From Gentiana macrophylla (Eukaryota; Streptophyta; Magnoliopsida; Gentianales; Gentianaceae): a DNA stretch of 64,000 nucleotides. The position numbers and the translations under genes were made by a program. The DNA is taken from positions 1-64,000 of the forward strand of contig JAOBSW010000726.1 in the NCBI GenBank assembly GCA_026214975.1, written 5' to 3'. Below the pieces are notes generated by a model that was given only the letters and a program-made list of their open reading frames with translations, was not told the origin of the DNA and ran no database searches. Within the stretch, counting starts at the first letter, position 1, and each line of letters starts with the position of its first letter. Positions 1-11,346 of this stretch are shown in pieces.

Positions 1-809
1 TATCTTGAGAGATTTTTGTTTGATCCTTAGTGACAAATCGTGTGGGACGAAATATCTCTTAAAAGACAACGTTATTAACGTGCTTCTTGGAGTTTCTACT
101 TCTCACACAAAACCTAAGTACTACATTTTTCCAACAAATAATATATTCTTTTTAATTTCTATAGTTTTTCAAAAAAAAAAATAAATCTAATATAGATATA
201 TAATAATATAAAATAATATATTCTTTTTAATTTCTATAGTTTCCAAACAAAAAATTAATAAAACTTGTTAGTATATCTATTTATTTTTTGGGCCAAGTAA
301 ACTTTTTTATTGGGACCTTTATCGATTAGAGTAAAAAAAAATTGGGCCTTTATAAAAAAAAAAACAAATTAACATATTATATTAGGTTGGATCGGATTAA
401 ATCTACACGAATTTTTTTTTCTTTTAGCGAAACATGTACCGTTGGGCCCTCCGACACCGTTGGGCTTAAGACCCGGGTCTCGAAGGCCTTAGTATAGGGC
501 CGGCCATGCTCTGACCGTATTTTCCAGTGAGTAAAAAGGTGGGAAATCTGACTTAAGAGCAGTATCGCCGCAACCCTAACACCCGCAGCAAGAAACGAAA
601 CAAGCATTGTTGGTAATTTAGCTATCAATGCTTCAGGATCCGAAACGAAGAAATCAAAACTGGAGAACTAAGCGGTAGATATGTCAATCACAATTGACGT
701 ACAGTCGGCATACCTCAGGCTCAAAAATTGAGGGTCAGAAATCCATAATCACAATGAAGGAAAGATTTATCATATGGTCATGTATTAAAGTTCATGGCAA
801 AAACTTCTG
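1..809. other. AT-rich intergenic DNA, no gene supported
   Basis: A/T-rich DNA with several homopolymer runs. An 83-codon open frame on the minus strand around 377-628 has no recognisable domain. The stretch near 540-740 is less AT-rich and may be an old gene remnant, but I cannot assign it. Confidence 0.5.
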
Positions 810-817
810 CATCCAGC

Positions 818-992
818 CAGGGCCGGACGCAGGATCTCGGATAGGGGGGAGGGGCAATAAATTTTTTAAAGGCAAATAAAAAATTTAAAGGGGGACAACC
901 GATATGCTTAGTACATATAGTAGTGTACGTAATTTTTCTGGATCAAGTAGGGGCAATTGCCTCCCTCTTGGTTGTATATAGCTCCGCCACTG
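818..992. mobile_element. Small non-autonomous hAT-like element (MITE) with 8-bp TSD
   Basis: The element begins CAGGGCCGGACGCAGG and ends in the complement of CAGTGGCGGAGC, an imperfect terminal inverted repeat typical of plant hAT-like MITEs. It is flanked by CATCCAGC (810-817) and CATTCAGC (993-1000), an 8-bp target-site duplication with one mismatch, the size hAT transposases make. The interior is 175 bp in total with no coding capacity. Confidence 0.75.
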
Positions 993-1000
993 CATTCAGC

Positions 1001-1738
1001 CTCTGTTCCTTACCATTCTTATGAAATTTGTTCACAAATGATGTCTTTAGCCCATTACCTAGGCTTCCACCGGGTGGGGCCTGAGAAACTATTCGAGCTC
1101 TTGACATCCATATGAAAATGCAGATTTATAGTTGTATGGAAGGGTAGGAGGGAGATGTTAGAGAGAATAATGTATACCGATTTACTTTTAAGGAGTAGAA
1201 TTATGGGGCAGTATAAACGAAAATGTATATTGCTCAAGTATCACCAAAATTCAAATTCATTTCAGGCTATATCAAAATGTCAACCAAAACTTAATTTGTA
1301 TCAATTTTGTTTCATTCATATTACCCTGGGTAAGAGTCAGACATTGCGGGCAACACCTGGGCTAAACCGGGAGCTCTATGCCAAAAAATAAAAAAAATAA
1401 AAAAATACACACACCTTACTCTGATTCTAGAAACAAAAGACCAAAAAATTAAAATAAAAAAAATGACTTTATTCAGTAAATATATTGTTGAGACTTGAGA
1501 TTGTGATGCATCGTAAATGAGTCAGTAAAATAAGAAAGAAATATATTTTTTATTTAATGATGATTTTTGATACCGTAAAATTTTCCAAATAGAAAATCTC
1601 CTAAAATAAGTGCTCTTAATTCCCCCTAACCTCTTCTTGTTGCCAAAGAAAACGTTAGGCGTTATTCAAGGCATCAATTAGTGAATAACATTATTATGTA
1701 TTTAATGTGAAAATATAAGAATGTGTCAAAATTCTCAT
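1001..1738. other. Intergenic DNA upstream of the PMEI-like gene
   Basis: AT-rich sequence with no coding signal. It contains the distal and proximal promoter of the gene that starts at 1819. I see no mobile-element termini here. Confidence 0.5.
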
Positions 1739-1745
1739 TATATAA
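1739..1745 (+). promoter_or_regulatory. TATA box of the PMEI-like gene
   Basis: TATATAA lies about 75 bp upstream of the ATG at 1819. The spacing fits a plant core promoter with a 5' UTR of roughly 40-50 nt. The ATG follows an A-rich stretch, a favourable plant start context. Confidence 0.6.
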
Positions 1746-1818
1746 GAAAGCACTATAGCACAACAATTCTTCCATTGTTTTTTCACAAAATCAAATTTTC
1801 AACGCCCAAAAAAAAAAA

Positions 1819-2352
1819 ATGAATCTAAAGCATTCGATATCCCTTCTTTTTCTTCTAGCAATATTTTTCCAAATTGCAAATGCAGATTTAATTGACAATG
1901 TTTGTTCAAAAGCCGAAACTCCGTCGTCATGTCAACAGGCCTTAAGATCCGACCCGCGATCACGCACTGCCGATCTCAAAGACCTAGCCCAAATCGCTAT
2001 AGACGCATCAAAAACCCATGCAAGAAAAGGTGTCGAGCTTTCCACTACGCTATCGAACCAAACTAGATCTTTCAGAATAAAAGAGATATATAAAACGTGT
2101 GTAGAGAATTACGGCGATGCTGTAGACTCGTTGAATGACTGCACAAATTCTTTGAATACTGGTGATTTTTCGGGGTTAAATATTCAAGCTTCTGCTGCTT
2201 TCGATAGTCCGGTCACTTGTGATGATGGGTTTATGGAAGGTGGGCCGAGTGACTCGGTTAATGAACCTGCTCAACTAAAAGCTTTGAGCAATCAGTTGCA
2301 AGGTTTAATTGATATTATTCTAGCCATTTCGAATATTTTGATAGGTTCTTAA
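1819..2352 (+). CDS. Plant invertase/pectin methylesterase inhibitor family protein
   Basis: Intact 177-residue single-exon frame. Residues 1-22 are a hydrophobic secretory signal peptide with a likely cut after Ala22 (IANA/DL), so the product is expected in the apoplast or cell wall. The PMEI domain (PF04043 type) follows: Cys29 and Cys38 are nine residues apart and Cys94 and Cys134 forty apart, the spacing of the two conserved disulfides of the family. A fifth Cys (108) is present. The family forms four-helix bundles that inhibit either pectin methylesterase or cell-wall/vacuolar invertase. Sequence alone does not say which. Length and the absence of introns are usual for the family. There is a TATA box upstream and AATAAA downstream. 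This is the only fully intact host gene in the window. Confidence 0.92.
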   Translation: MNLKHSISLLFLLAIFFQIANADLIDNVCSKAETPSSCQQALRSDPRSRTADLKDLAQIAIDASKTHARKGVELSTTLSNQTRSFRIKEIYKTCVENYGDAVDSLNDCTNSLNTGDFSGLNIQASAAFDSPVTCDDGFMEGGPSDSVNEPAQLKALSNQLQGLIDIILAISNILIGS

Positions 2353-2394
2353 GAGGATATTAAATAGTATGAAATAGTATTATGATATTGTTTC

Positions 2395-2400
2395 AATAAA
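2395..2400 (+). terminator. Polyadenylation signal of the PMEI-like gene
   Basis: AATAAA about 43 bp after the stop codon, followed by further A/T-rich AATAAA-like repeats, a plausible plant 3'-end signal. Confidence 0.5.
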
Positions 2401-3036
2401 AATAAAAATAAAAAGAGTATGAACTCCCTTGTTTCAGTTGTATTATTATCAATTACCATATAAGTTCAATAAATAATTTCTTTATGTTTTATTTTACATG
2501 TTAATGTATGAATGGATTTGTTAAATTATTTAGTTTCCATATTTTTTGCAATCTTTGATTAATTATATAATGGGCTAAAATTATGGGACGTTGATTTTAA
2601 TCACGTGGACGATATTTTAGGAAAAATCACATTTTATTCTGTTCCATCGTAATTAAACCTCTTTATATTTCTAGAATCAGAGAAAACCATTATAAAAATC
2701 TTCCACGCATAAGAATAATTCAAGGAAAAAACTTCGCATAAGAATAATCTCAAACGAAATATCATCCAAGCATACAAAAATGTGTCTAAGAACCAACTTA
2801 ACATCATGAATTTTATCCTCAAAAAAAAAAAAAAACATCATGAATTTTATGGCAAAAAATGGACTTAAAACTGAGACAGATAGATGAACATCTAGATGAA
2901 AAAACAAACACCCAGGATCCTACGTCCGCCCCTGATAGGAGAAGCTGAAAAACTAAATCGAAAGAAATCTGTTTTATTGATCATCTGGAGATTAGGATAC
3001 ATAATTCAATTTACAGACAGAACTCGAAAATTTAGC
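2401..3036. other. AT-rich intergenic DNA, no gene supported
   Basis: A/T-rich with short poly-A and poly-T runs. Minus-strand open frames at 2634-2907 are low-complexity shadows. Nothing recognisable. Confidence 0.5.
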
Positions 3037-3569
3037 CTGCAGGTAGTCACGCGTGTTCCCAAACATCAATGGAACTAAACTGGATCCTTTGGTAACTAAT
3101 GGATCCTGCAAGAGAGCATGCATTAATGATATGCACATGATATTAAAGACATTAGAGATAATTTTTTTCGAGCATATGTATCATGTAAAACCTTAAGCAA
3201 TTATTCAAGTAAATGAGTTCAAAACTTTCATGGCTTTTACAGCCCAAATACAGAATCAAGTCGAACTAGTTATATTAGTAGGTGATCCTGAATATATAGT
3301 ATAGTCATCAGGGGTACCTGATTTGTTGTGGTTTCAATCACAAGACGCTTAAACTCTTTGTCTAGACCAAGCCACTGCAAATCATATGATTTTAACTTCA
3401 AACACATAAATATGATATGAAGCATAGCACATACCACCCATCCATATGTGATCCCTGCAAAGCAGCACCTTCGGCATTCATCTTTTGTATTAAAGCTTCC
3501 AAAGAACCAAAATGCATATCAATAGCCTATCCTAATTAAAGAACTCTTTGGAGGCTCACCACCACCTTA
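3037..3569 (-). pseudogene. MSD1: Mn-superoxide dismutase pseudogene, copy A (three exon remnants with introns)
   Basis: Read on the minus strand. 3435-3569 resembles the exon GGGEPP...[22 protein letters not shown]...GWV. 3318-3374 is a 57-bp exon [19 protein letters not shown] flanked by CAG acceptor and GT donor. 3037-3105 is DPLVTKGSSLVP followed, in another frame, by IDVWEHA and YLQ. Order, phase and wording match plant mitochondrial Mn-SOD, which dismutates superoxide in the matrix; the metal ligand Asp and His of DVWEHA lie in the last fragment. Breaks: the start of the first fragment is scrambled, a 5-nt insertion follows LQGS, LLG is lost before IDVWEHA and a G is inserted after it. 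Introns are retained, so this is a duplicated rather than a retroposed copy. No N-terminal or C-terminal exons are visible nearby. Confidence 0.85.
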
Positions 3570-3877
3570 CTGCAAGATTTTATTAATGGTAATGCATGAA
3601 AATGAGCAACAAGAGTATGACAAACAATTAGAACAGCTCATGAAGAAAATCAGAATACTCAAAAAAATAATAGAAGACTGAAATTGATGTTTTTGATTGA
3701 TGAATAGATTGATAGAGAAGTGCTCCTTTATATAGGAGAAAAATCATAATACATATAATATTACTATTATTTATTTGAATACTAAAGATAAATACTATAA
3801 ATTAAATTTAATATAACAACTTTATCAATTCTTTTGACTTCATCTGTTTATCTCTTGTGCTTTATCTTCTAATACCC
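3570..3877. other. Intron remnant and AT-rich repeat
   Basis: The first part continues the intron upstream (minus sense) of the Mn-SOD remnant. From about 3655 the sequence has an LTR-like flavour (a TATATAGG motif near 3731, many TA steps), but I see no paired copy or boundary. Confidence 0.3.
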
Positions 3878-4860
3878 TGTAACGCCCCGCTCCCGGATAC
3901 CGAGCCCTTATCCGGAAGAGAAACGTTCGGCGCGTATAGCATTAAATAAATCTAATATTATACGCCAGCCTCTACATCGTCGTATCAAAATAAAGCAAAC
4001 GGAAGCTAAAAGGACTCGGGTAAAAACATAAATGCTACTAAGAATAGATACAACCATACTAAAGATGGATAGTTAAATTACAACGACGAAAAACCCAAGG
4101 ACTTATACAATACGAAGTCTTAAAAGTAGAAGTACAACAAGTCTAAGAAAAGAAATACAACTAGTCTAGTACAACCTTTACAAAGAAACAACCTAAAAGC
4201 TTCGCAGAGACTTCAAGTCTTCAAAAGTCGTCGTCTACACTTGGTCAACCTGTTCGTCTTCTCACCCCACAATGCATACAAAAGAAAATGCAAAGGAGGT
4301 AAGTACAAAGTATTTAGTAAAAGTGAGAAACTAATGAATAACTAAGTTATACAACGAAAGGTTATTATTAGGATTATTATTAAATTATCTTTATGAGACC
4401 GACTCAATTTAGGGTTCAATCCATGCCCATCGACACGTCATGACTAAACGTTTCTAGCTTAGCTTATCTTGGTTACGTCATTACTCAAGGACACTGTGCA
4501 TGGCGTTCATCAGCCTGAAGATATACTTGCTAACTAACGGTGATTAGCACCGATTAGCTCGAGGTCTCCCGGTATGCGTATCGTCCGATGAATTTCCTCC
4601 ACCGCCATTCGGCCGTTTATAGGCCGGCGGTGTTGTTCACCTTTATGAGCGTATCACATCGCCGATATGAAAGAGTGCCTAACCGAGAATAAGTGGCGTT
4701 TTATCTTTTACTACACGTATGTAATTATTAATGTGAATTAACAAGCCACCCAAGTGTTTCGGGTAAGCTCCTCCACACACACTACTCTCTTCCCTGAACC
4801 CACTAGACACGGACAAAGTCTAGCAAATACACGAGATATTGATGAACTCTAGTTCATTAA
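3878..4860 (+). repeat. Interspersed repeat beginning TGTAACGCCCC (type shared with 55.7 kb)
   Basis: Starts TGTAACGCCCCGCTCCCGGA and continues with CCGAGCCCTTATCCGG and an ACGTTCGG-like block. The same head, diverged, occurs in the opposite orientation ending at 55712. No coding capacity was seen. Its right boundary is uncertain and lies before the second Mn-SOD remnant at 4914. Class unknown; an LTR or a non-autonomous element is possible. Confidence 0.4.
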
Positions 4861-4913
4861 AGCACAAGCCCTTTCATGCCCTTCCGACGGATCCGAACTT
4901 CAATGGAACTAAA

Positions 4914-5092
4914 CTGCAGGTAGTCACGCGTGTTCCCAAACATCAATGGAACTAAACTGGATCCTTTGGTAACTAATGGATCCTGCAAGAGAGCATGCAT
5001 TAATGATATTAAAGACATTAGAGATAATTTTTTTCGAGCATATGCATCATGTAAAACCTTAAGCAATTATTCAAGTAAATGAGTTCAAAACT
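4914..5092 (-). pseudogene. MSD1: Mn-superoxide dismutase pseudogene, copy B, 3' exon part
   Basis: Minus-strand exon remnant 4914-4982 (QDPLVTKGSSLVP, then the displaced IDVWEHA and YLQ) nearly identical to copy A at 3037-3105, including the same frame breaks. The intron follows, up to the Copia insertion at 5093. A 14-bp motif (AATGGAACTAAACT) is present on both sides of the exon here but only once in copy A, which marks the duplication junction. The rest of copy B resumes after the Copia element at 10830. Confidence 0.8.
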
Positions 5093-5543
5093 TGTTGGAA
5101 AATGATGGTTAAAATGGATGTGTTAAATGATATGTCATTTTGGGCCTATTGGGCCTAAGTGGTGAATGGAAAGTGTTAGTAATAAAGGGAAAATTGGGGA
5201 AACCAATTTCTCCCACATTGGAAGGAAGGAAGGAAAAGAGCCAATATATATATGATGTTGCTTTAGTGTAGTGGTAAGAATTTACCAACTTTATACACCG
5301 TTCTCTACGCGGGCGCAGGGGGGGTGCAAATCCATCCGGATTTCAGCTTGAACTTGTGTGCGCGCGTCCTGCGGACACGAATGCAACTCGAAGGTGAGGG
5401 GGCGAATTAGTCTTAAGGAAACTGTGTGCAACACAGGGCTCGGATCATATATCCTTTTCTGTTTTCTTGGCAATTGTAATTCGTTTTGGTGTTATTCTTT
5501 TCATTGTAATTTTTCTTTCGTTTATGAACAAGATTGTCCAACA
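5093..5543 (+). repeat. 5' LTR of the Copia element (451 bp, internally deleted)
   Basis: Begins TGTTGGAAAATGATGG and ends GATTGTCCAACA. It matches the 3' LTR (9931-10829) over its whole length but lacks about 440 bp found there: the deletion lies near 5386-5390 between GAATGCAAC and CGAAGGTGAG. It has a TATATATATGATG stretch near 5247. Confidence 0.9.
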
Positions 5544-6156
5544 ATCTTAAGACTAATTCTGATAATATTTCTTGTTCATTGACGAAAAGAAATTGAGAAC
5601 GAACAGTTTCAATAACTGTGTTGAATCGAGCTGGTTCTTGTGTTGAACAGTTTCGATCTTAATAAAGCTATTGATAATGATTTTGTGATTCGCGATTACT
5701 TGAAGAAAGCGAATCGAGGTGTGTAAAAGCAATTTGTTTGGTTGAATCAAAGCTGCGTTTTAAAACGCAGTGATTTGACTATAAAGAATTTGTTTTAACG
5801 AATTGTTTTTTAACGGGCTGTTCGATTTCTTAAACGAAATTTGAATTCAAACAATTTGTTTAGTTTATTAAACAAAGTTGTTTTATTGAAAACGAGTGAT
5901 TATTAAAACCAATTTGTTTTGGGTTTAAAGCGACAAGTGGTTCAATAAAGCGAGTTCTAAACGAATCTTTTATTGAATTGAGTATAGTTCAATTAAAAAT
6001 TGTTCTATAAATTGTTGAAAGGAAATTTAATCAATTTGTGTGTTAAATTTCGAGAAATGTCAACTTGATGCGGCTCGAGAATGGTGCCGATGGTCGACTC
6101 GACCTTTGGCTATGGTGCAACAAGTGCCAAATCGAGTGTTGCTCCTATGAATCGGC

Positions 6157-6519
6157 ATGAGAGGCCCTGAAAAATTCAATGGGCTGAATTTTAAGAGATG
6201 GCAACAAAAGATGATGTTCTATCTCACAACTTTACGTATGGCTAAATTCCTAACCGATGATCCACCAACACCGGAAGCAGAAGGAGAGCCGAATCAAGCT
6301 ATTGTTCAAGGCATGGAAGATATTGATCTTTGTGCTGTTGTGTCAGAAGTGAACATGGTGGATTCAAATCCTAGAGAATGGTGGGTAGACACAGGAGCTA
6401 CAAGGCACATATGCTGCTCGACGAGGAAGTGTTTACTAAGTTCGAGTCAGTTCAAGGAAATGAGACTTTGTTCATGGGAAACTCGGCTATACGCTATATA
6501 TTTGGAAAAGGAGAAGTGA
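6157..6519 (+). pseudogene. Copia Gag N-terminus fused by deletion to protease fragment
   Basis: An open frame starts with a Copia Gag motif (FNGLNFKRWQQKMMFYLTTL, about residues 6-25), then jumps within about 70 residues to EWWVDTGATRHIC, the Asp-Thr-Gly active site of the Copia aspartic protease. Most of Gag and its zinc knuckle are missing. The normal ATG may lie upstream; the visible one is at 6157. Downstream frames shift at once. Non-functional. Confidence 0.8.
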
Positions 6520-6779
6520 TTACGAAGATGACTTACGGCAAGCATCTAACTCGAAGAATGTGCTATATGTCCCGGATATGCGTAAGAATCGGTGTGCGGA
6601 GTCTTTGTTGAATAAGAATGGCTTCCGTCTTGTTTTAGAGTCCGACAAGTTTACTTTAACTAAAGTGGTATGTATGTCGGTAAGGGGTATGCATGTAATG
6701 GCATGGTCAAAGTGAATGTAATGGTTGTTAGGCCAAACAATATCAATAATAATATTCTTTGGTTACGCTTACTTGGTTG

Positions 6780-7660
6780 AGTCACCTTCCTTATGGCATG
6801 GTAGACTAGGACATGTTAATTACGATTCCTGCGTAGATTAATAAGTCTAAAATATATCCCCAAATTCGAAATTGATAAAGAACATAAGTGTGAAACTTGT
6901 GTTGAAGCAAAATTAACAAGAGCGTCCTTTCAAAATGTTGAAAGAAATACGCAACCACTCGAACTAATACATAGCGGCGTGTGCGATCTTAAAATTGTGC
7001 AATCGAGAGCGGAAATAATTATTTTATTACCTTTATCGATGGTATCGCACTAAATATTGCTATGTATACTTGTTAAAAGGAAAATATGAAGCGATAGATA
7101 AATTTATTCTATTAAGTAAAAGAAGTTGAGAATCAACATGGAAAAAGATCAAAATACTCGAGCGATAGAGGTGGTGAATATTTGGCACCACTAAGTGATT
7201 TTTGTGCCGAACATGGGATTATTCATGAAATAACCGCGCCATGGTCACCACAATCGAGCGGAGTTCTTTGAAAGGAAAAATCAAACATTGAAAGAAATGA
7301 TGAATTCAATGTTGTTGAGTTCAGGAGTATCACAAAACTTGTGGGGAAGATATCCTTTCTAGCAATTATCTTTTAAATAAGATACCCCAAAAGAAAAAGA
7401 GAAAACTCCTTATGAGCTGTGGAAAGGTAAACCACCTTCTTACAAATACTTGAAAGTGTGGGGTGCCTTGCAAAGGTGCTAAATACTAAACCCAAAGTAG
7501 TAAAGATAGGATCAAAAGCGTTGATTGTATATTCATTGGATATGCACACAATGAAGAGTGCTTATCGATTTCTTGTGTATAAGTCGAGATAATCACGAAA
7601 TACATAAAAATACGATAATGGAATCGAGAAATGCATCATTCTTTGAGAATGTATTTCGGC
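6780..7660 (+). pseudogene. Copia integrase remnant
   Basis: Across several frames one can read the GAG-pre-integrase region (LWHGRLGHVN near 6797), a C-x-x-C of the zinc-binding domain near 6892, and core-domain wording (APWSPQSSG near 7238, where the last element-specific catalytic Glu should follow). Many small deletions and stops; no usable frame. Confidence 0.7.
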
Positions 7661-7859
7661 TAAAACATATGAACCTAGTTCATTAAAGCGTGTTCATGTT
7701 AGGATCACCCTTACGAACAAGTAAATGAAGAAGAGCCAAGCGAGGTCGAGCCAAGAAGAAGAAAGAGGTCGAGGGTGAAAAATCTTTTGGTGAAGATTTT
7801 ATCACTTATATGATGAGACAGATCCTCAAAGCTTTAAAAAAGCGGCGACTTCTTACGAA

Positions 7860-9360
7860 GGTCCAATGTGGAAAGAAGCAATAAATAGTGAAATAGACTC
7901 ATATTGAAAAATCATACTTGGGAGTTAGTTGATCTACCTCCAGGATGTAAGCCACTAGGATCAAAATGGATCTTTAAGAGGAAAATGAAACTGATGGATC
8001 TATTGATAAATATAAGGCCGGACTAGTAATAAATGTTATAGTCAAAAAGAAGGTCTTGATTATTTTGACACATATTCTCCGAAGGTGAGAATAACTTCCA
8101 TTAGGATGGTACTTGCTATAGCCGCTTTGCGTAATTTAGAAGTACATCAAATGGATGAAAACTTTCTTAAATGGAGATTTAGAAGAAGAAATCTACATGG
8201 AACAACTTTGAGGTTTTTCTAGTCCAGGACAAGATAAGAAAGTGTGTAAATTGGTTAAGTCATTATGGCTTAAAACAAGCACCAAAACAATGGCATCAAA
8301 AGTTTGATCATGTTATGCTTGAAAAAGGGTTCAAAACCAATGAATGTGATAAATGTATTTACATGAAAGTAACAAAAGATGGCTATGTCATCTTATGTCT
8401 TTATGTGGATGACATCTTTGATAGTTGGTAGTAATGATAAGATGATCAAATCTACCAAAGATATGTTAAACGCCTTGATTTGAAATGAAAGATATGGGTT
8501 TAGCGAGAGATGATATTGGGAATTAGAATTACAAGAAATTCTAATGGTCTCATTTTGAATCAATCTAATTATATTGATAAAATCTGGAAAAATTCAATAA
8601 AGATGATTCAAATGAAGCTAGAACTCCAATAGATCAAAGTCAACCTTTGTTCAAAAATAAAGGTGAGGGTGTATCTCAATTAGAGTACGCAAGGATCATT
8701 GGAAGTCTAATGTACTTAATGAGTTGTACTAGACCGGATATCGCTTACTATTTGTTGGCAAGCTAAGTAGATATACTAGTAATCCAGTCATGAACATTGG
8801 AAAGCTATAGTGAGGTTCTTGAGATACTTAAGATATACTCGTAAGTATGGCCTTCACTATACAAGAGAACCAATTGTTATAGAAGGATATCTTGATGCAA
8901 ATTGGATTTCAGATTCAAAGGATTCAAAATCCACAAGTGGCTTTGTATTCACGTTAGGCGGTGGAGCCGTGTCTTGGAAATCTTCCAAACAAACCGTGAT
9001 AACCAGATCCACAATGGAATCTGAGTTTGTAGCCTTGGATAAATATGGTGAAGAGGCAGAATGGTTGCATCAATTCCTAGAGGATATTCCTCAATGGCGA
9101 AGCCGATTGCCAGGAATATGTATTCATCGTGACATGACCAATCGGCGATTGGAAGAGCATGAATATAATGTATAATGGTAAGTCTAAGCACATACGCCGA
9201 AGACATAATTCCATTAGACAACAACTACTCTCAGCGAGTACGATTACCTTAGACTATGTTAAGTCGAGAGGATAATCTTACGGATCCGCTAACCAAAGGG
9301 TTAAATAGAGAGGTAGTTGCTAAATCATCAAGAGGAATGGGACTAAAGCCCATGGAATAA
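7860..9360 (+). pseudogene. Copia reverse transcriptase and RNase H remnant
   Basis: RT wording includes NHTWELVDLPPGCKP near 7905, KWIFK near 7964 and the catalytic LYVDD at 8399-8413. The frame is broken repeatedly. The longest surviving frame, 8810-9175, is RNase [19 protein letters not shown], then DANW and [21 protein letters not shown], the Copia RNase H signature with ESEFVAL. The C-terminal NLTDPLTKGL-like tail follows near 9270-9305. Dead copy. Confidence 0.85.
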
Positions 9361-9930
9361 AACTTTTGTGAAGGAAAACCCAACCTTGTAGATTGGAGAT
9401 CCCAAGATCTTTGTTCAATGGGAAAACCTAATTGCCGAAGTAAAGTCCTTTGTGGGGGTAACCCTCAAGCTCATTCCTAAGATGAAGAAACAGTGAGATT
9501 GAACGAGGATAAGCTCACAGAAGAGCTTTTAATGATTTGTGTAAGAAGAATATTTTGAGAAAATTCTAAATTACAGAATCACCTATGTAAGAGAGAAGAG
9601 GTGCCGCTTCAAAAGGAATTGTGAGGGCGCAATTCTTAGAAACTCTTGCTGAACCAGGCAGATGTCCACGGCCAAAATGGACATAACCGCAAGAACCTAT
9701 GTTGATAGGTAGATGCGGTGTGGTTGATATGTCATCATTTACATCAACGGCGAGAATAGTTCAAGGACATCGCGTCTACTAGTCACCCGATAAAGTAAAC
9801 ATATTTAATCAAGGGAAGGTTCAAAGGGTCACACCTACCTATCCTATGCATTGATCTACCGCTTGAACTCTCAATTTCATTCTTAGAGCCTTTGCTAGGT
9901 TTTAAACACTATTCCATTCATGTGGGGGAT

Positions 9931-10829
9931 TGTTGGAAAATGATGGTTAAAATGGATGTGTTAAATGATATGTCATATTGGGCCTATTGGGCCTAAGTGA
10001 GTGAATGGAAGGTGTTAGTAATAAAGGGAAAATTAGGAAACCAATTTCTCCCACATTGGAAGGAAGGAAGGAAAAGAGCCAATATATATATGATGTTGCT
10101 TTAGTGTAGTGGTGGTAGAATTTACCAACTTTATACACCGTTCTCTACGAGGCGCGAGGAGGGTGCAAATCCATCCGGATTTCGGCTTGAACTTGTGTGC
10201 GGCGCGCGCGTCCTGCGGACACGAATGCAACTTCGATTTAAAGGCTCCCGGTGAAGGTTCGGTTTGCAACTTGAACTTTTATTTTCGAGTGGCGTCATGT
10301 AGACCTTCCATGCGCATCGACATCTTGTGTGATCTGATGAAGACCTTTTCTGCTGTCGATCATCGTGGTCTGTTCCAATTCTGAGCTTTAATGACATTCA
10401 TTTCAAAATAATGATGCTGAGGCTGTTCCACTTCGTATTCCATCAGTTGCCAGCAATACTCTGCATGATAAAGCCTATATAAACAGACTTCATCATCAGT
10501 TCTTCAGCCGATATACCAGAGAAAACCAGCAATCTGCTTCTTCTTACCTCTTTTCTACATGAAAACTGAGAGTTCAAACTACAAGGTTCTTAAGCAATTG
10601 AAGGCGTTGTGCTTCCTGTCATTGCTATCCGTTCTATCCTGGGAGATTAACGTCCCGCTGAAGCTCACGGCACACGAAGGTGAGGGGGCGAATTAGTCTT
10701 AAGGAAACTGTGTGCAACACAGGGCTCGGATCATATATCCTTTTCTGTTTTCTTGGCAATTGTAATTCGTTTTGGTGTTATTCTTTTCATTGTAATTTTT
10801 CTTTCGTTTATGAACAAGATTGTCCAACA
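9931..10829 (+). repeat. 3' LTR of the Copia element (899 bp)
   Basis: Matches the 5' LTR at both ends but contains about 440 bp more (about 10234-10675). The extra part includes a second TATA-like motif (CCTATATAAACAG near 10475). Whether this is the full LTR or carries an insertion cannot be told from one element; no TSD or terminal repeat around the extra block was seen. Confidence 0.88.
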
Positions 10830-11346
10830 AAACTTTCATGGCTTTTACAGCCCAAATACAGAATCAAGTCGAACTAGTTATATTAGTCATCAGGCAGTGG
10901 CGGATCCACGTGCCCCAGGGGTGGGTCACGTGACCCCACTGGATTTTTTAAAAAAAAATTTAATATTAAAACTATGTTGTTTTGTTGTTAAAAAGTGTTG
11001 TTTTGTCGATAAAAATTGATGTTTTAGACTCCGGTGACTCCACTGGAATTTTTTTTGGATAAAAGATGCAGTTTTAGACTCCGGTGACACCACTGGAATA
11101 AATTCCTGGATCCGCCAGTGTCATCAGGGGTACCTGATTTGTTGTGGTTTCAATCACAAGACGCTTAAACTCTTTGTCTAGACCAAGCCAATGCAAATCA
11201 TATGATTTTAACTTCAAACACATAAATATGAAGCATAGCACATACCACCCATCCAGATGAGATCCCTGCAAAGCAGCACCTTCGGCATTCATCTTTTGTA
11301 TTAAAGCTTCCAAAGAACCAAAATGCATATCAATAGCCTATCCTAA
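10830..11346 (-). pseudogene. MSD1: Mn-superoxide dismutase pseudogene, copy B, upstream exon part
   Basis: Continuation of copy B. Minus strand: 11246-11346 encodes [20 protein letters not shown] and LQGS with the same 5-nt insertion as copy A. 11134-11190 is the 57-bp WLGLDKEF exon. Here the acceptor dinucleotide is lost (CAT instead of CAG), unlike copy A, so decay went on after the duplication. The intron between this exon and the DPLV exon holds the hAT-like element 10895-11120 and the Copia insertion. Similarity to copy A ends at about 11346. Confidence 0.85.
10895..11120. mobile_element. Non-autonomous hAT-like element with perfect 8-bp TSD
   Basis: Ends are CAGTGGCGGATCCACG and the complement of CACTGGCGGATCCAGG. 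Flanked by TCATCAGG at 10887-10894 and 11121-11128; the empty site is present in Mn-SOD copy A near 3304. Inside are two copies of a TTTTAGACTCCGGTGAC repeat. No coding capacity (226 bp). Confidence 0.9.

Larger units (their letters stand above)
5093..10829 (+). mobile_element. Degenerate Ty1/Copia LTR retrotransposon with TSD AAACT
   Basis: Bounded by TGTTGG and CCAACA termini and flanked by AAACT at 5088-5092 and 10830-10834. It interrupts an intron of Mn-SOD pseudogene copy B: the flanks rejoin to the uninterrupted sequence present in copy A. Internal order gag, protease, integrase, RT, RNase H is the Copia order. Coding frames are extensively broken. A polypurine tract with GGGGG lies just before the 3' LTR (about 9919-9930). 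No canonical initiator-Met tRNA primer site follows the 5' LTR. Confidence 0.93.

Noticed and set aside
377..628. 83-codon minus-strand open frame with a hydrophobic start
   Set aside because: No domain, no promoter, low complexity at the end; chance frame.
10109..10397. Overlapping open frames on both strands around 10.1-10.4 kb
   Set aside because: They lie inside the 3' LTR of the Copia element, partly in the block missing from the 5' LTR; no protein family resemblance.
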